Below, one piece after another: positions 36,225-44,630 of a stretch of 64,000 nucleotides of DNA. The translations under genes and the position numbers were made by a program. Within the stretch, counting starts at the first letter, position 1. The number at the start of each line of letters is the position of its first letter. Source of the stretch: Simkaniaceae bacterium (GTDB lineage: Bacteria > Chlamydiota > Chlamydiia > Chlamydiales > JACRBE01). The notes under the pieces are model-generated. The model was not told where the DNA came from. It saw only the letters and a program-made list of their open reading frames with translations, and ran no database searches. The stretch covers positions 1 to 64,000 of the forward strand of contig JALEGI010000001.1 in NCBI GenBank assembly GCA_022763045.1, written 5' to 3'.

Positions 36225-36522
36225 TAATGACCTTTTCTACTGCAGCATCGGGAGTCATCGATTTACCATAACGCTTTCCCTCTTGCATATAAGTCATCGC
36301 CGTTGCGCGCTGCTCGGGAGTCATCTTTTGACAATACATAGAGCGATTTTGCGCATTTAAATTCGCGGCAAAGGCCTGCTCTTTTTTACTAAGGTGCGAG
36401 CAATCAGCCGTTTGCACCGTTTGATTACTACTTGAGCGTTGCGATTGACTTTCATATGGTGAAACTGCGCTCAAAGTATATGGTATAAAGGCAATAGCTG
36501 CAATTATTAATAATTTTTTCAT
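36160..36522 (-). CDS. Small exported protein, PsiF-like
   Basis: 120 residues with a clear signal peptide (MKKLLIIAAIAFIPYTLSA). The mature part is polar and cysteine-poor with DCSHLSKKEQAFAANL and CQKMTPEQRATAMTYM, which resembles the short repeated helix of PsiF-type periplasmic proteins. That similarity is weak. It has a strong GAGGA site seven bases before the ATG. Function is unknown. It is divergent from mcsA over an AT-rich gap. Confidence 0.75.
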   Translation of the reverse strand: MKKLLIIAAIAFIPYTLSAVSPYESQSQRSSSNQTVQTADCSHLSKKEQAFAANLNAQNRSMYCQKMTPEQRATAMTYMQEGKRYGKSMTPDAAVEKVINENKQMQQHGYDNSPCSRYGQ

Positions 36523-36613
36523 TGTAATTTCCTCTTTATTTACTTGCTTAATTTGAATAATTACATATTATTAAAAATATATCTATAAAAGTAGAAATAA
36601 TTATTTAATTAAT

Positions 36614-37138
36614 ATGTCTAGTCGTCCAAAGGGTTGTCAGGGCTGCCGAAAAAAAGTAGCCACCTCATATCGCAAGATCATCGACGGAAAAGTCGAAGAG
36701 ATGTGCGCGTGCGCAAAATGTCCAAAAATCGATGCGAATATTCGCGGAGATAAATTGACAGCCGCCCCATCTGGGCCCATAAAAGAAGAAGAAAACTTCG
36801 CGTGTGAAAATTGTAAGACAAAACTCTCTGATATTAAAGAGGGCAAACCACTCGGTTGTCCTGAATGCTACTCCACGTTTGAGGAGGTGATCAAAGTCTA
36901 CCTAGGAGCCTGCGACCGCATCAAAGAGAGTAAAGTCATACGCACACTCGAAGGGGAATCTCTTCACGTGGGCAAGAGTCCTTTTGGCGACGAGAGCGAA
37001 GAGCTGCGATCGCGGCTCAGTAATTTAAATGATGCGCTCAATGAAGCGCTGAAAATTGAAAATTACGAGCAGGCCGCCTGGCTACGCGATCGCATAAAAA
37101 CGATTACGGAGAGTGTCAATGAAGAGCAAGCTTCCTGA
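36614..37138 (+). CDS. mcsA: McsA-like zinc-finger protein
   Basis: Partner of the protein-arginine-kinase-like McsB. It has two zinc-binding cysteine pairs at the N-terminus (CQGCRKKVA and CACAKC) and two in the middle (CENCKTKL and CPECYSTF). A C-terminal UvrB/UvrC-type helical motif (NDALNEALKIENYEQAAWLR) follows. At 174 residues it is normal. It overlaps mcsB by 20 bases. No obvious ribosome-binding site precedes the ATG in the AT-rich leader. Confidence 0.9.
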   Translation: MSSRPKGCQGCRKKVATSYRKIIDGKVEEMCACAKCPKIDANIRGDKLTAAPSGPIKEEENFACENCKTKLSDIKEGKPLGCPECYSTFEEVIKVYLGACDRIKESKVIRTLEGESLHVGKSPFGDESEELRSRLSNLNDALNEALKIENYEQAAWLRDRIKTITESVNEEQAS

Positions 37139-38174
37139 AAATCTCCTATCAACGACTCTATGGGCCGATCCGAAAAACCCCATTTGGCTCACGACACGCT
37201 TTCGTTTGAGACGCAATCTCAACCACAATTTATTTCCAGGGAAGATGACAAAAGCGCAACTTACTCGCGCCTTCGATTCGCTCATACAATCGGTTCAAGG
37301 GACCGAATTTTTTGGTGCCGGCTCGCTCATCTCAGCAGACACGCTTTCCCCTGTTGAAAAAGACTTTCTCATCGAACACTATCTCATCTCTGATGAGATC
37401 GATGAAACGCGACCTGGTCAGGGGATTTTCTTCGACCAGACGCAAAAGAGGATCGCCCTTCTCAATTTTGGCGATCACCTCTGCATCGACTGCTTTGAAA
37501 CCGGCAGCGATTGGGATCAAATCATGTCGATGCTGCAAAGCGTTGAAAAATTGATGGGTGAAAAGCTCGAATTTGCCTACTCAGAGACATTCGGTTTTCT
37601 CACCTCTGATCCCTCAATGTGTGGAACGGCGCTCACCGTTGAGACCTATCTGCACCTACCTGCACTAATCCAAGAGGATCGGCTCAACTCTCTTCTTGAT
37701 GATATCGAAGAAGATGTAGTTGCGCAGGGACCTGGGCATCATCCCGAATTTATCGGCAATATCGTCATGCTCTCCAATCGCTACACCGTAGGCGTCAGTG
37801 AAGAGACAATTTTGGAAGATGTCCATCGCGCTGCGACGATGTTAGAAGCGCAAGAGAGAAAATCGCGCGAAAAATTGAAAAAGTCGGGTGCCGATTGTGT
37901 CAAAGACGCTGTTGCCCGCTCATACGGAGTGCTGCGCCACTCGTTTCAACTGGGAACCCTTGAATCACTAGAGGCGCTCAGTCTCCTACTATTAGGAGCT
38001 GACATCGATTGGGTAGAGGGGATCGACCAGAAGCTGGCAAGTGAGCTTTTTTTCAATTGCCGGAAAGGACACTTAGCCTTATTAAGAGAGGTAGAGGGGG
38101 AAAAGGAGGCCGTTCGAAAAGCGCGCGCCACTTTCTTCCATGAATCTCTGAATGAGGCTAAGTTAAATCTTTGA
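37119..38174 (+). CDS. mcsB: McsB-like protein arginine kinase homologue
   Basis: ATP:guanido phosphotransferase fold, 352 residues from the ATG at 37119. The N-terminal phosphate-binding arginines are kept (TTRFRLRRN, about 25-33). Most active-site positions of Bacillus McsB are changed: NEEDHIRIQ becomes NFGDHLCID (116-124), the SCPTNVGTGLRAS loop becomes SDPSMCGTALTVE (163-175), the YGEGSEAVGN loop becomes GPGHHPEFIGN, and SNQITLGKSE becomes SNRYTVGVSE. Catalytic activity is therefore doubtful. The MFS gene starts at its stop (TTGA). Confidence 0.9.
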   Translation: MKSKLPENLLSTTLWADPKNPIWLTTRFRLRRNLNHNLFPGKMTKAQLTRAFDSLIQSVQGTEFFGAGSLISADTLSPVEKDFLIEHYLISDEIDETRPGQGIFFDQTQKRIALLNFGDHLCIDCFETGSDWDQIMSMLQSVEKLMGEKLEFAYSETFGFLTSDPSMCGTALTVETYLHLPALIQEDRLNSLLDDIEEDVVAQGPGHHPEFIGNIVMLSNRYTVGVSEETILEDVHRAATMLEAQERKSREKLKKSGADCVKDAVARSYGVLRHSFQLGTLESLEALSLLLLGADIDWVEGIDQKLASELFFNCRKGHLALLREVEGEKEAVRKARATFFHESLNEAKLNL

Positions 38175-39376
38175 GTCTTGCGATTTTTCTACTCTATCTC
38201 ATCTATTTTCTCGATGCCATGGGGATCGTCTTTGTCTACGTCATTTTCTCACCTCTTATCTTAGATCCAATTTATGGCATGGTCGATTTGAATACCGCAC
38301 TGAGTATGCGCAATCTCATCTTAGGTTTTTTGCTCGGTATTTACGCCCTCGGACAATTTTTTGCCGCCCCTATTTTTGGTGACTTTTCCGACCGCTACGG
38401 AAGGCGCAACGTCCTTTTGCTCACCATTTTTGTCACAGGCCTTGCCTTCATCGGTTCGGGAGTGGCCATTGTCATGCGCTCGCTCTGGCTCCTTTTTGTG
38501 ACTCGCCTCATTGCCGGATTCAGCGCAGGAAACCTCACCGTAGCACAAGCCGCCGTCTCTAACCTTGTGAGCGAGGAAAAGCGCCCCGCCTACATGTCAT
38601 GGTTTGCAACTATTGGCGGCATTTCGTGGACGATTGGCCCCGTCATTGGTTTTATCCTCGCCTTGCGCAACCTAAGCGACCCCTTCTTTGCCCTTGGAAT
38701 TGTCTTCTGGCTTGTGATGATTGGCATTCATTTTACACTGAAAGAGAGCATCGATAAATCACAGATTGAAAAGCACTCAATTAGAAAAATAGTGCGAAAT
38801 ATTTTTTCAGCTCTCTCACATGGTAAAGTGATGAATCCCTTCATCGCCTCGGCCTTAGTGATGCTTGGATGGATGATGTATCAAGCCTTTCTTGGCGCCT
38901 ACCTCATTAACCGCTTTCAATTTCCAATGGGAGATGAGAGCTACGCCTACGCCTTTTCTTCCCTCTGCTGGTTTTTAGGTGGACTATCTTCTATGTTTTT
39001 GCTCAAACACTTCAAAGCCCACAAGCTCATCATCCTCCCACTCTATCTCAGCGCTTTTGCCGTACTCGCCTACTTCCTTACCAATTCCTCAGAGCAAGTT
39101 TGGCCACTTATGTTCTTTGCCAACTTCACCCAAGCTATTGCAACTGCCTGCTTTTTCGCCCTCTTCTCGACCATGCTTCCCCCCGAAATGCAGGGGCGCA
39201 TTTTCGGTGGCTGGTCGGCAGGTTTTGCCCTAGCAAGCGCCCTTGGCCCCGCAATTTCGGGCTACCTCTCAAGATTTGATATCACCATTCCCTACCTTGT
39301 GGGCGGCGCCATCATGCTCGCCGTCTCCATCTACTATAACGTATGGCATCGCGTAAATCGAGACAGTGTGGTATAA
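38171..39376 (+). CDS. MFS transporter (multidrug or tetracycline-efflux-like)
   Basis: Twelve-helix inner-membrane transporter of the major facilitator superfamily. The motif A loop GDFSDRYGRRNVLLL lies between helices 2 and 3, and RLIAGFSAGNLTVAQAAVS matches helix 4 of drug:H+ antiporter families. The start TTG overlaps the mcsB stop (TTGA), so translation is coupled. The next ATG (38219) would remove the first helix. At 401 residues it is typical. The substrate is unknown. Confidence 0.85.
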   Translation: MSLAIFLLYLIYFLDAMGIVFVYVIFSPLILDPIYGMVDLNTALSMRNLILGFLLGIYALGQFFAAPIFGDFSDRYGRRNVLLLTIFVTGLAFIGSGVAIVMRSLWLLFVTRLIAGFSAGNLTVAQAAVSNLVSEEKRPAYMSWFATIGGISWTIGPVIGFILALRNLSDPFFALGIVFWLVMIGIHFTLKESIDKSQIEKHSIRKIVRNIFSALSHGKVMNPFIASALVMLGWMMYQAFLGAYLINRFQFPMGDESYAYAFSSLCWFLGGLSSMFLLKHFKAHKLIILPLYLSAFAVLAYFLTNSSEQVWPLMFFANFTQAIATACFFALFSTMLPPEMQGRIFGGWSAGFALASALGPAISGYLSRFDITIPYLVGGAIMLAVSIYYNVWHRVNRDSVV

Positions 39377-39385
39377 TCTGCCCCT

Positions 39386-39874
39386 ATGAAATATCGACCA
39401 ATTCTCGGGGTTCTTGGCTACGTGCTCTCCCCCGATCGAAAAAAAGTTTTGATGGTCCATCGCACCGCACGCGAAGATGACGATCATCTCGGGAAATTCA
39501 ATGGTCTCGGCGGCAAGCTCGAAAAAAATGAGGATATCGTTGAAGGCATCAAGCGCGAAATCCACGAAGAGGCGGGCATTCTCTGCACCGAATTGAAGCT
39601 GCGCGGCACAATCAATTGGAATGGCTTTGGCCCCAAACTCGAAGATTGGTTTGGCTTTATCTTCCTTATTACAGATTTTGAGGGTGAGGTTAACGACGAG
39701 AGCCCCGAAGGTCCCCTTGAATGGGTGCCCATCTCTCAACTCGATAAACTACCCATGTGGGAGGGCGACCGCCACTTTTTGCCCCTCATCTTTGATGACG
39801 ACCCACACCCCTTCCACGGCTACATGCTCTATGAAAACGAAGATTGTCTCAAATGGGAGTTTAATCGCATCTAA
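39386..39874 (+). CDS. Nudix hydrolase (MutT/8-oxo-dGTPase-like)
   Basis: The Nudix box is complete at about residues 44-66 (GGKLEKNEDIVEGIKREIHEEAGI), following GVLGYVLSPDRKKVLMVHRT. The C-terminal WVPISQLDKLPMWEGDRHFLPLIF resembles the human MTH1-like branch that cleans oxidised nucleotides. The substrate is inferred, not proven. The length is 162 residues. The stop shares bases with the next start (TAATG). Confidence 0.88.
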   Translation: MKYRPILGVLGYVLSPDRKKVLMVHRTAREDDDHLGKFNGLGGKLEKNEDIVEGIKREIHEEAGILCTELKLRGTINWNGFGPKLEDWFGFIFLITDFEGEVNDESPEGPLEWVPISQLDKLPMWEGDRHFLPLIFDDDPHPFHGYMLYENEDCLKWEFNRI

Positions 39875-41184
39875 TGTATCAAGGAAAACGCTTTGGCGCC
39901 CTCATTCTCATGGGCGGAACCGGAACTCGCTTTGGCTCAGAAATGCCCAAGCAATTTCACAACCTCTCTGGCAAACCGATCTACAAACACACCCTTGAAA
40001 CCTTTGAAAAGAGTGGCATCTTTGATGAAATCTTACTCGTCTGCCCAGAAAAATGGCTCGACCACCTCGACACCCCAGCAATTGCCGGGGGCAAAACACG
40101 CCAAGCATCGAGCTATAACGGGCTCAAAGCGCTGAAAGATGTCGACTACGTCATGATCCATGACGCCGTGCGCCCCCTTGTCACCCAGGAAATTCTCCTT
40201 GCCAACGCCGATGAGGTCATGCGCTCAGGTGCCGTCGACACCTGCATTCCCGCTACAGACACCATGGTCTACACCACCACAGATACCATCGAATCAATTC
40301 CCAATCGCGCTCACCTCAAACGAGGACAAACCCCCCAATCGTTTTCCTACCCACTTATACTACAGGCCCACGAGCAAACCGAGCAAACCAACGCAACCGA
40401 CGACTGCACCCTTGCCATTGAAGCAGGTCACAAAGTGACCATTGTCGAAGGGAGCGAAACGAACATCAAAATCACTAACACCCTCGACATCTACATTGCC
40501 GAGCAGCTCTACCGGCTCACCCCCCCACCAAAAACCCAGGCCACACTCACTCTCAAAAACAAGCGCTTTGCCGTGACAGGCGGCTCGGGCGAAATCGGCA
40601 CCGCGATCTGCCAAGCGCTCACAAAAGCTGGCGCCACCGCAATTGTTCTCTCTCGCTCCACAAACACCGACCTCTCCAATTACGATCAAGCCCTAGAAAC
40701 CTTCACCAATCTCGGCCCACTCGACGGGATCATTAACTGCACCGGCTATCTCACAGTCGGCCCCCTTGCAGAGCTGACGCAGAGCGAAATTGAAACCACC
40801 TTACACTCCAACCTCACCTCGCTCATCTACGCCTGTCGCCTTGCAAACATCAAAGAGGGGGGCCACATCATCAACTTAGCCTCCTCAGCCTACTCACGCG
40901 GACGCAAAAACTACGCCATCTACTCAGGCACCAAAGCTGCCGTCGTCAACTTCACCCAAGCCCTCGCCCTTGAACGCCCCGAGCTACAAATTAACACCAT
41001 TGCCCCATCGCGCACCAAATCGCGCATGCGCGCCCTCAATTTCCCCGGAGAAGACCCCTCCACCCTGCTCACCCCCGATGAGATTTCCACTGAAGTCCTC
41101 CGCCTCTTGCAAACCCCAGCTCTTACAGGGTCGACAATTGAGCTCAAGCCCAACATTGCAATCAAATCGCAAGAATCACTATAG
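39874..41184 (+). CDS. Bifunctional IspD-like cytidylyltransferase-SDR (CDP-ribitol synthase-like)
   Basis: Residues 1-222 are an IspD/TarI-type cytidylyltransferase (GGTGTRFGSEMPKQFHNLSG at 14-33, HDAVRPLV, RGQTPQSF, TDDCTLAIEAG and ETNIKITN). Residues 230-436 are a short-chain dehydrogenase (TGGSGEIGTAI near 234-244, YSGTK near 350-354). This layout matches Haemophilus Bcs1, which reduces ribulose-5-phosphate to ribitol-5-phosphate and couples it to CTP, giving CDP-ribitol. A normal IspD of the MEP pathway has no SDR tail. CDP-ribitol synthesis is therefore the best guess, with the MEP enzyme elsewhere. Confidence 0.8.
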   Translation: MYQGKRFGALILMGGTGTRFGSEMPKQFHNLSGKPIYKHTLETFEKSGIFDEILLVCPEKWLDHLDTPAIAGGKTRQASSYNGLKALKDVDYVMIHDAVRPLVTQEILLANADEVMRSGAVDTCIPATDTMVYTTTDTIESIPNRAHLKRGQTPQSFSYPLILQAHEQTEQTNATDDCTLAIEAGHKVTIVEGSETNIKITNTLDIYIAEQLYRLTPPPKTQATLTLKNKRFAVTGGSGEIGTAICQALTKAGATAIVLSRSTNTDLSNYDQALETFTNLGPLDGIINCTGYLTVGPLAELTQSEIETTLHSNLTSLIYACRLANIKEGGHIINLASSAYSRGRKNYAIYSGTKAAVVNFTQALALERPELQINTIAPSRTKSRMRALNFPGEDPSTLLTPDEISTEVLRLLQTPALTGSTIELKPNIAIKSQESL

Positions 41185-41207
41185 TCTTCGCTTTTTGGAG
41201 TGCCCTT

Positions 41208-41498
41208 TTGAAAATATCCGTGCACATGCAAGCAACATCAGAGGCCTTCCTCATGATCTATTCGCATCCAGAAGAGACGCAGACACTGTTCATTCGAAAT
41301 GGAGACATTGAGTCAACTCCTCTCGAAATTTTCGATACTCTCTCGCAAATATGGCTCATCCATGAAATCGTACCAACAATCTCCGTCAGCCTCAAACCAG
41401 GATTTGCTCCCCTTGAAATGACGTTTGAAGATATCGAGCCAGAATCACAGCTTGATAAAGATGTACGCGCTTTTGTAACAGCCAAACTTACAAATTGA
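41208..41498 (+). CDS. Small hypothetical protein, 96 aa
   Basis: Starts at a TTG with GGAG seven bases upstream. No family is recognised. The sequence is acidic (for example EDIEPESQLDKDVRAFV) with a hydrophobic middle (IWLIHEIVPTISVSL) and no signal peptide. It follows the IspD-SDR gene by 23 bases and may be transcribed with it. The confidence rests only on the ribosome-binding site and gene order. Confidence 0.5.
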   Translation: MKISVHMQATSEAFLMIYSHPEETQTLFIRNGDIESTPLEIFDTLSQIWLIHEIVPTISVSLKPGFAPLEMTFEDIEPESQLDKDVRAFVTAKLTN

Positions 41499-41573
41499 GT
41501 AATAGTCCTTCTTTCTGTAAACTCTATCCGCCCCAACCTGCGCAAAATTAAAACAAGAAAGAAAAAGGACCCT

Positions 41574-41933
41574 ATGCAACCTACTCAAACATTTAGAGTT
41601 ATCTGTACCGGCACCGATGATGGAATGACAATTGAACAAATAACCGAATCAAGAGCATCAGCTTCAACTCCCATGATGCGCATATCTGCAGAGACCCTCC
41701 GTGGATTTTCAACAACACCCGCTGAAATGATGGCAGACATTGATGAAGCGACTGCAAAAGTAGCTTCCCTAGTTAAGGGCACAATGACAAGACAAAAACT
41801 CTCGGCCGCTGGAACTACAAAAAGAGTAACCAACATCATGTACAAAGTAACCAAAGAAGTGCCAGAAGATGCCGCAGAAGCGGAACTGTTAAAAATACTT
41901 AGTTTGGACACTGCCATCTTTCCCGACACCTAG
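41574..41933 (+). CDS. Small hypothetical protein, 119 aa
   Basis: ATG with AGGA about six bases upstream. The sequence is threonine- and alanine-rich and soluble, with helix-like segments (AEMMADIDEATAKVASLVKG and EVPEDAAEAELLKILSL). No family is recognised. It ends shortly before a mosaic repeat. An overlapping minus-strand reading frame exists, but only the plus frame has a good ribosome-binding site. Confidence 0.55.
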   Translation: MQPTQTFRVICTGTDDGMTIEQITESRASASTPMMRISAETLRGFSTTPAEMMADIDEATAKVASLVKGTMTRQKLSAAGTTKRVTNIMYKVTKEVPEDAAEAELLKILSLDTAIFPDT

Positions 41934-41944
41934 CCCGTAAAACC

Positions 41945-42044
41945 CGAGCGATGTGACGCAGAGGAACTCGCTTTGATCTGTTTTAAGAAAATCCAAGTGC
42001 TTGTAAAGCGGCTTTACAAGCTAGCGATTTGTCTCTGTAAAGCC
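41945..42044 (-). repeat. Intergenic mosaic repeat, inverted copy
   Basis: Minus-strand copy: half-arm GGCTTTACAGAGACAAA (42044-42028), full near-palindrome with arm AGCTTGTAAAGC (42022-41998), then the flank CACTTGGATTTTCTTAAAA and GATCAAAGCGAG. The flank also occurs at 32.2 kb and in part at 62.2 kb. It lies between a plus-strand orphan and the end of the minus-strand tRNA-Lys transcript. Confidence 0.85.
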
Positions 42045-42078
42045 AACAATATCTTGGTGAAATTGGGTGGGTAAATAA

Positions 42079-42107
42079 AAACCCTGACAGAAATTCTGTC
42101 AGGGTTT
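42079..42107 (-). terminator. Intrinsic terminator after tRNA-Lys
   Basis: Nearly perfect inverted repeat with arms AAACCCTGACAGAA and TTCTGTCAGGGTTT (one central base, so the real loop is a few bases). On the minus strand it is followed by TTTTTATTT. It lies 7 bases after tRNA-Lys and is the first clear intrinsic terminator seen downstream of the promoter at 54.5 kb. Confidence 0.88.
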
Positions 42108-42113
42108 CGTATT

Positions 42114-42186
42114 TGAGGCTTGTTGGGCTTGAACCAACGACCCTCTCCTTAAAAGGGAGATGCTCTACCAACTGAGCTAAAGCCTC
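42114..42186 (-). tRNA. tRNA-Lys (UUU)
   Basis: Cloverleaf on the minus strand: acceptor GAGGCTT/AAGCCTC, D-arm GCTCAGTTGGTAGAGC, anticodon arm TCTCC-CTTTTAA-GGAGA with anticodon TTT, T-arm GTTGGTTCAAGCCCAAC, discriminator A. No CCA is encoded. Confidence 0.97.
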
Positions 42187-42191
42187 GGATG

Positions 42192-42266
42192 TGACCCCAA
42201 GGGGATTCGAACCCCTGTTGCCAGGATGAAAACCTGATGTCCTAGGCCAGGCTAGACGATGGGGCC
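42192..42266 (-). tRNA. tRNA-Glu (UUC)
   Basis: Cloverleaf on the minus strand: acceptor GGCCCCA paired with TGGGGTC (one G-U), D-arm GTCTAG...CTAGGAC, anticodon arm TCAGG-TTTTCAT-CCTGG with anticodon TTC, T-arm AGGGGTTCGAATCCCCT, discriminator A. Five bases separate it from tRNA-Lys and 40 bases from metK upstream, so it is probably processed from the same transcript. Confidence 0.97.
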
Positions 42267-42306
42267 ACAAAAAATATGCTCTAGTCTACCTAACGCGGCT
42301 ATTTTT

Positions 42307-43368
42307 TCACAACAAAAAATTCGCAGATATCTCATGGGCCAGGTCGGTTTGCTCCCAGGGCATCTTTTGATTGGTAAAATGGCCTCCAAATGAGAGGCTG
42401 GAGTAGATGGGCTTTTGCAACTCAAAGCGCTCGATGATGGCGCTAGGTGTGAGGGGAAATCTCTTGGCAATGAACTTGTAAAGCGCCTCTAAATCACATT
42501 TGGGCTCGGGGTCTATTGCCAGATTGAGAAGCTGCTCGATGCCGATGGCGTAGGTGAGCTGAACGCTACAGGCGGGCAGCAGCCCCGAGGCTACGAGGTT
42601 TTTTGCCAGGTAGCGGGCAGCATAGGCGCCTGCTCGATCCATTTTTGTGGGGTCTTTACCTGAAAATCCGCCTCCCCCGTGCGGCCCTAGGGTGCCATAG
42701 GTATCAACCATAATTTTGCGCCCAGTTAGACCGGCATCGATTTCGGGGCCTCCATCAAAAAATTGATTGATATAGATTGCAGTCTCTTGTGTGAGATAAT
42801 TTTTCAAAATCTCTTTTGCAAAAGCCTCCACCTCCTCTTTGAATTGGGTATTTTTAATTGAGGGGGCACTTTGCAACGAGAGCGCAAGCAGTGCAAGGCG
42901 ATCGCCCTGCGACGTGCAGAGTATTTTCCCATCAGGCTTGATGCAGCTGGGGGGATTGATTGCGAGCGCCCTAGCAAGATTTTGCGCCAGCAGATAGGTT
43001 AAAGGGAGAAGCTCTTCTGTTTCATCAACGGCATACCCATAGGCAATCACCTGATCGCCTGAAGCATTTTTGCCCATTGATTGGGCGAGTTCACTTCCTT
43101 GCTCGGTGATGAACTGTTGAATTTCGATCCCACTTGGGTCGTAGCCAACCTTTTGATAGACCTCTTTGGCGATTTGGGCATAGTCAACTGTTGCGTTTGC
43201 GGTAATTTCACCGGCAATAACTACCCTATTTGATTTGACAAGGACTTCACAAGCAACGCGCGATTTGGGATCTTGCAAGAGATAGGCATCGAGAATGTGA
43301 TCGGCAATTGCATCTGCAATTTTATCGGGGTGGCCATGTTGGACCGCCTCGGAAGAGAGCCCTCTCAT
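42307..43368 (-). CDS. metK: S-adenosylmethionine synthetase
   Basis: Makes SAM from methionine and ATP. Conserved pieces: EAVQHGHPDKIADAIADHIL (HPDK), ASGDQVIAYGYA, the TGRKIMVDTYG block, and GGGGFSGKDPTKMDRAGAYA (P-loop-like, with both lysines). At 353 residues it is about 30 shorter than E. coli MetK and is rather diverged (DGKILCTS instead of DGKSQVT). Its ATG overlaps the stop of the REC-kinase gene (ATGA), so it is translationally coupled to the chemosensory cluster. Chlamydiaceae import SAM and lack this gene. Confidence 0.95.
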   Translation of the reverse strand: MRGLSSEAVQHGHPDKIADAIADHILDAYLLQDPKSRVACEVLVKSNRVVIAGEITANATVDYAQIAKEVYQKVGYDPSGIEIQQFITEQGSELAQSMGKNASGDQVIAYGYAVDETEELLPLTYLLAQNLARALAINPPSCIKPDGKILCTSQGDRLALLALSLQSAPSIKNTQFKEEVEAFAKEILKNYLTQETAIYINQFFDGGPEIDAGLTGRKIMVDTYGTLGPHGGGGFSGKDPTKMDRAGAYAARYLAKNLVASGLLPACSVQLTYAIGIEQLLNLAIDPEPKCDLEALYKFIAKRFPLTPSAIIERFELQKPIYSSLSFGGHFTNQKMPWEQTDLAHEISANFLL

Positions 43369-44630
43369 GCCGCCTCCTCTTTTGGCTGATTGAGTGGTAA
43401 TTTCACGAAAAAGGTGGAGCCTTTGCCCTCTTCACTCTCAAAACCAATCTCCCCGTGATGCGCGTCGATAATTTTCTTCACGATTGCAAGCCCAAGGCCG
43501 GTACTCGCCTCCCCTCCTGTCGACTTAACGCTTGTGGTTGAGAAGTTTTTGAAGAGCTTATCTTGCTCCTCTTTGGGAATCCCCTGCCCCTGATCTTGAA
43601 CTGAAAACTGCAGAAAATCGTCAATCTTTTGCATTTTCACTGTAATTGTCGATTTAGGGTGAGAGTATTTGATGGCGTTTGTGACAAAATTGGTCAAAAC
43701 CTGCTCAATTTTTTTTCCATCACATGAGACGTTGGGAATTTCACCCTCGATTTCAAGTCGAAGCTCCATCTCTTTTTTCACGGCTAAGTTGTTATTGAGC
43801 TTAATATTTTTCTCGAAAATGCTCTTCAAGTCTGTCTCTTCTAAATTGATAGACAAATTCCCTGACTCAATCACAGAGACATCTAAAAATTCATTCACAA
43901 TTTGGAGGATTTTTCCAGTCGACGCGTGAATGGTTTCAATCATCTCAAATAAGTTATCTTCAATTTTGCCCTTAAGCGAATCATTGAGAAGACTCGAGTA
44001 GGCTTGAATCACACCAAGAGGGTTGCGTAAATCGTGCGCAGCCATCCCTAGAAAAGAGTTTTTCAACTCATTCATCATTTTGAGCTGCACGTTTTTTCCC
44101 TTCAGCTCGTGTTGCGTCTCTTCAAGCGACTTGTTTTTTTTCACCGCATTTGCATAAGTTGAAACAAGTAGGCTCATGACTGTATTGATATCAACGGTGT
44201 AGTTGTGCTCCTCACCTCGATAGACAAAACGACATGGTTGAAAGTTGCTCTCTCTATCTCTTTGAATAAGCTGATCTTCAGCAAACTGCAGGAGAAAATC
44301 GGTGTCGCACGGCTTTGTTAAAAAGCAGTTTGCTCCACTAGAAATCGCCTTCAAAACTTCGGGGGTCTCATAAAGCGCCGTGTACAAAACAACGGGCAGT
44401 TGCTTTGTTTCAGGATTTTCACGAATTTTTTGGCAAAGCTCAAAGCCATCCATCTCTGGCATGGTGACATCTGAGATAACAAAAGTGGGCTGCTTTTTTG
44501 AAATTGCCTCTAAGGCCTCAACACCATTTGTGACATGAGTCACTAAAATCCCCTTCTCCTCAAGATTTTTCTTCAAAAGGAGCGCTTGCGTGGAGCTGTC
44601 TTCAACAATGAGTATCTCTCTTTGCTCCAT
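43365..44630 (-). CDS. Receiver-histidine kinase (REC-HisKA-HATPase)
   Basis: 421-residue soluble signalling protein. Residues 4-120 are a receiver (phospho-acceptor D54 in VISDVTMPEMDG). A coiled linker leads to a HisKA domain with H199 in GMAAHDLRNPLG. Residues 290-415 form the HATPase (N box VLTNFVTNAIKYSHP, G1 box DQGQGIPKEE, G2 box STGLGLAIVKKIIDAHHG). It abuts cheB with no gap and overlaps metK. The receiver could be phosphorylated by CheA and so control this kinase. Its own partner response regulator is not in the window. Confidence 0.93.
   Translation of the reverse strand: MEQREILIVEDSSTQALLLKKNLEEKGILVTHVTNGVEALEAISKKQPTFVISDVTMPEMDGFELCQKIRENPETKQLPVVLYTALYETPEVLKAISSGANCFLTKPCDTDFLLQFAEDQLIQRDRESNFQPCRFVYRGEEHNYTVDINTVMSLLVSTYANAVKKNKSLEETQHELKGKNVQLKMMNELKNSFLGMAAHDLRNPLGVIQAYSSLLNDSLKGKIEDNLFEMIETIHASTGKILQIVNEFLDVSVIESGNLSINLEETDLKSIFEKNIKLNNNLAVKKEMELRLEIEGEIPNVSCDGKKIEQVLTNFVTNAIKYSHPKSTITVKMQKIDDFLQFSVQDQGQGIPKEEQDKLFKNFSTTSVKSTGGEASTGLGLAIVKKIIDAHHGEIGFESEEGKGSTFFVKLPLNQPKEEAA

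Noticed and set aside
40562-41184. SDR part as a separate gene after a normal ispD
   Set aside because: The frame is continuous with no stop, and no internal ribosome-binding site or start lies at the domain junction.
41585-41929. Minus-strand reading frame opposite the 119-aa orphan
   Set aside because: It has no good ribosome-binding site, while the plus-strand frame has AGGA at the right distance.
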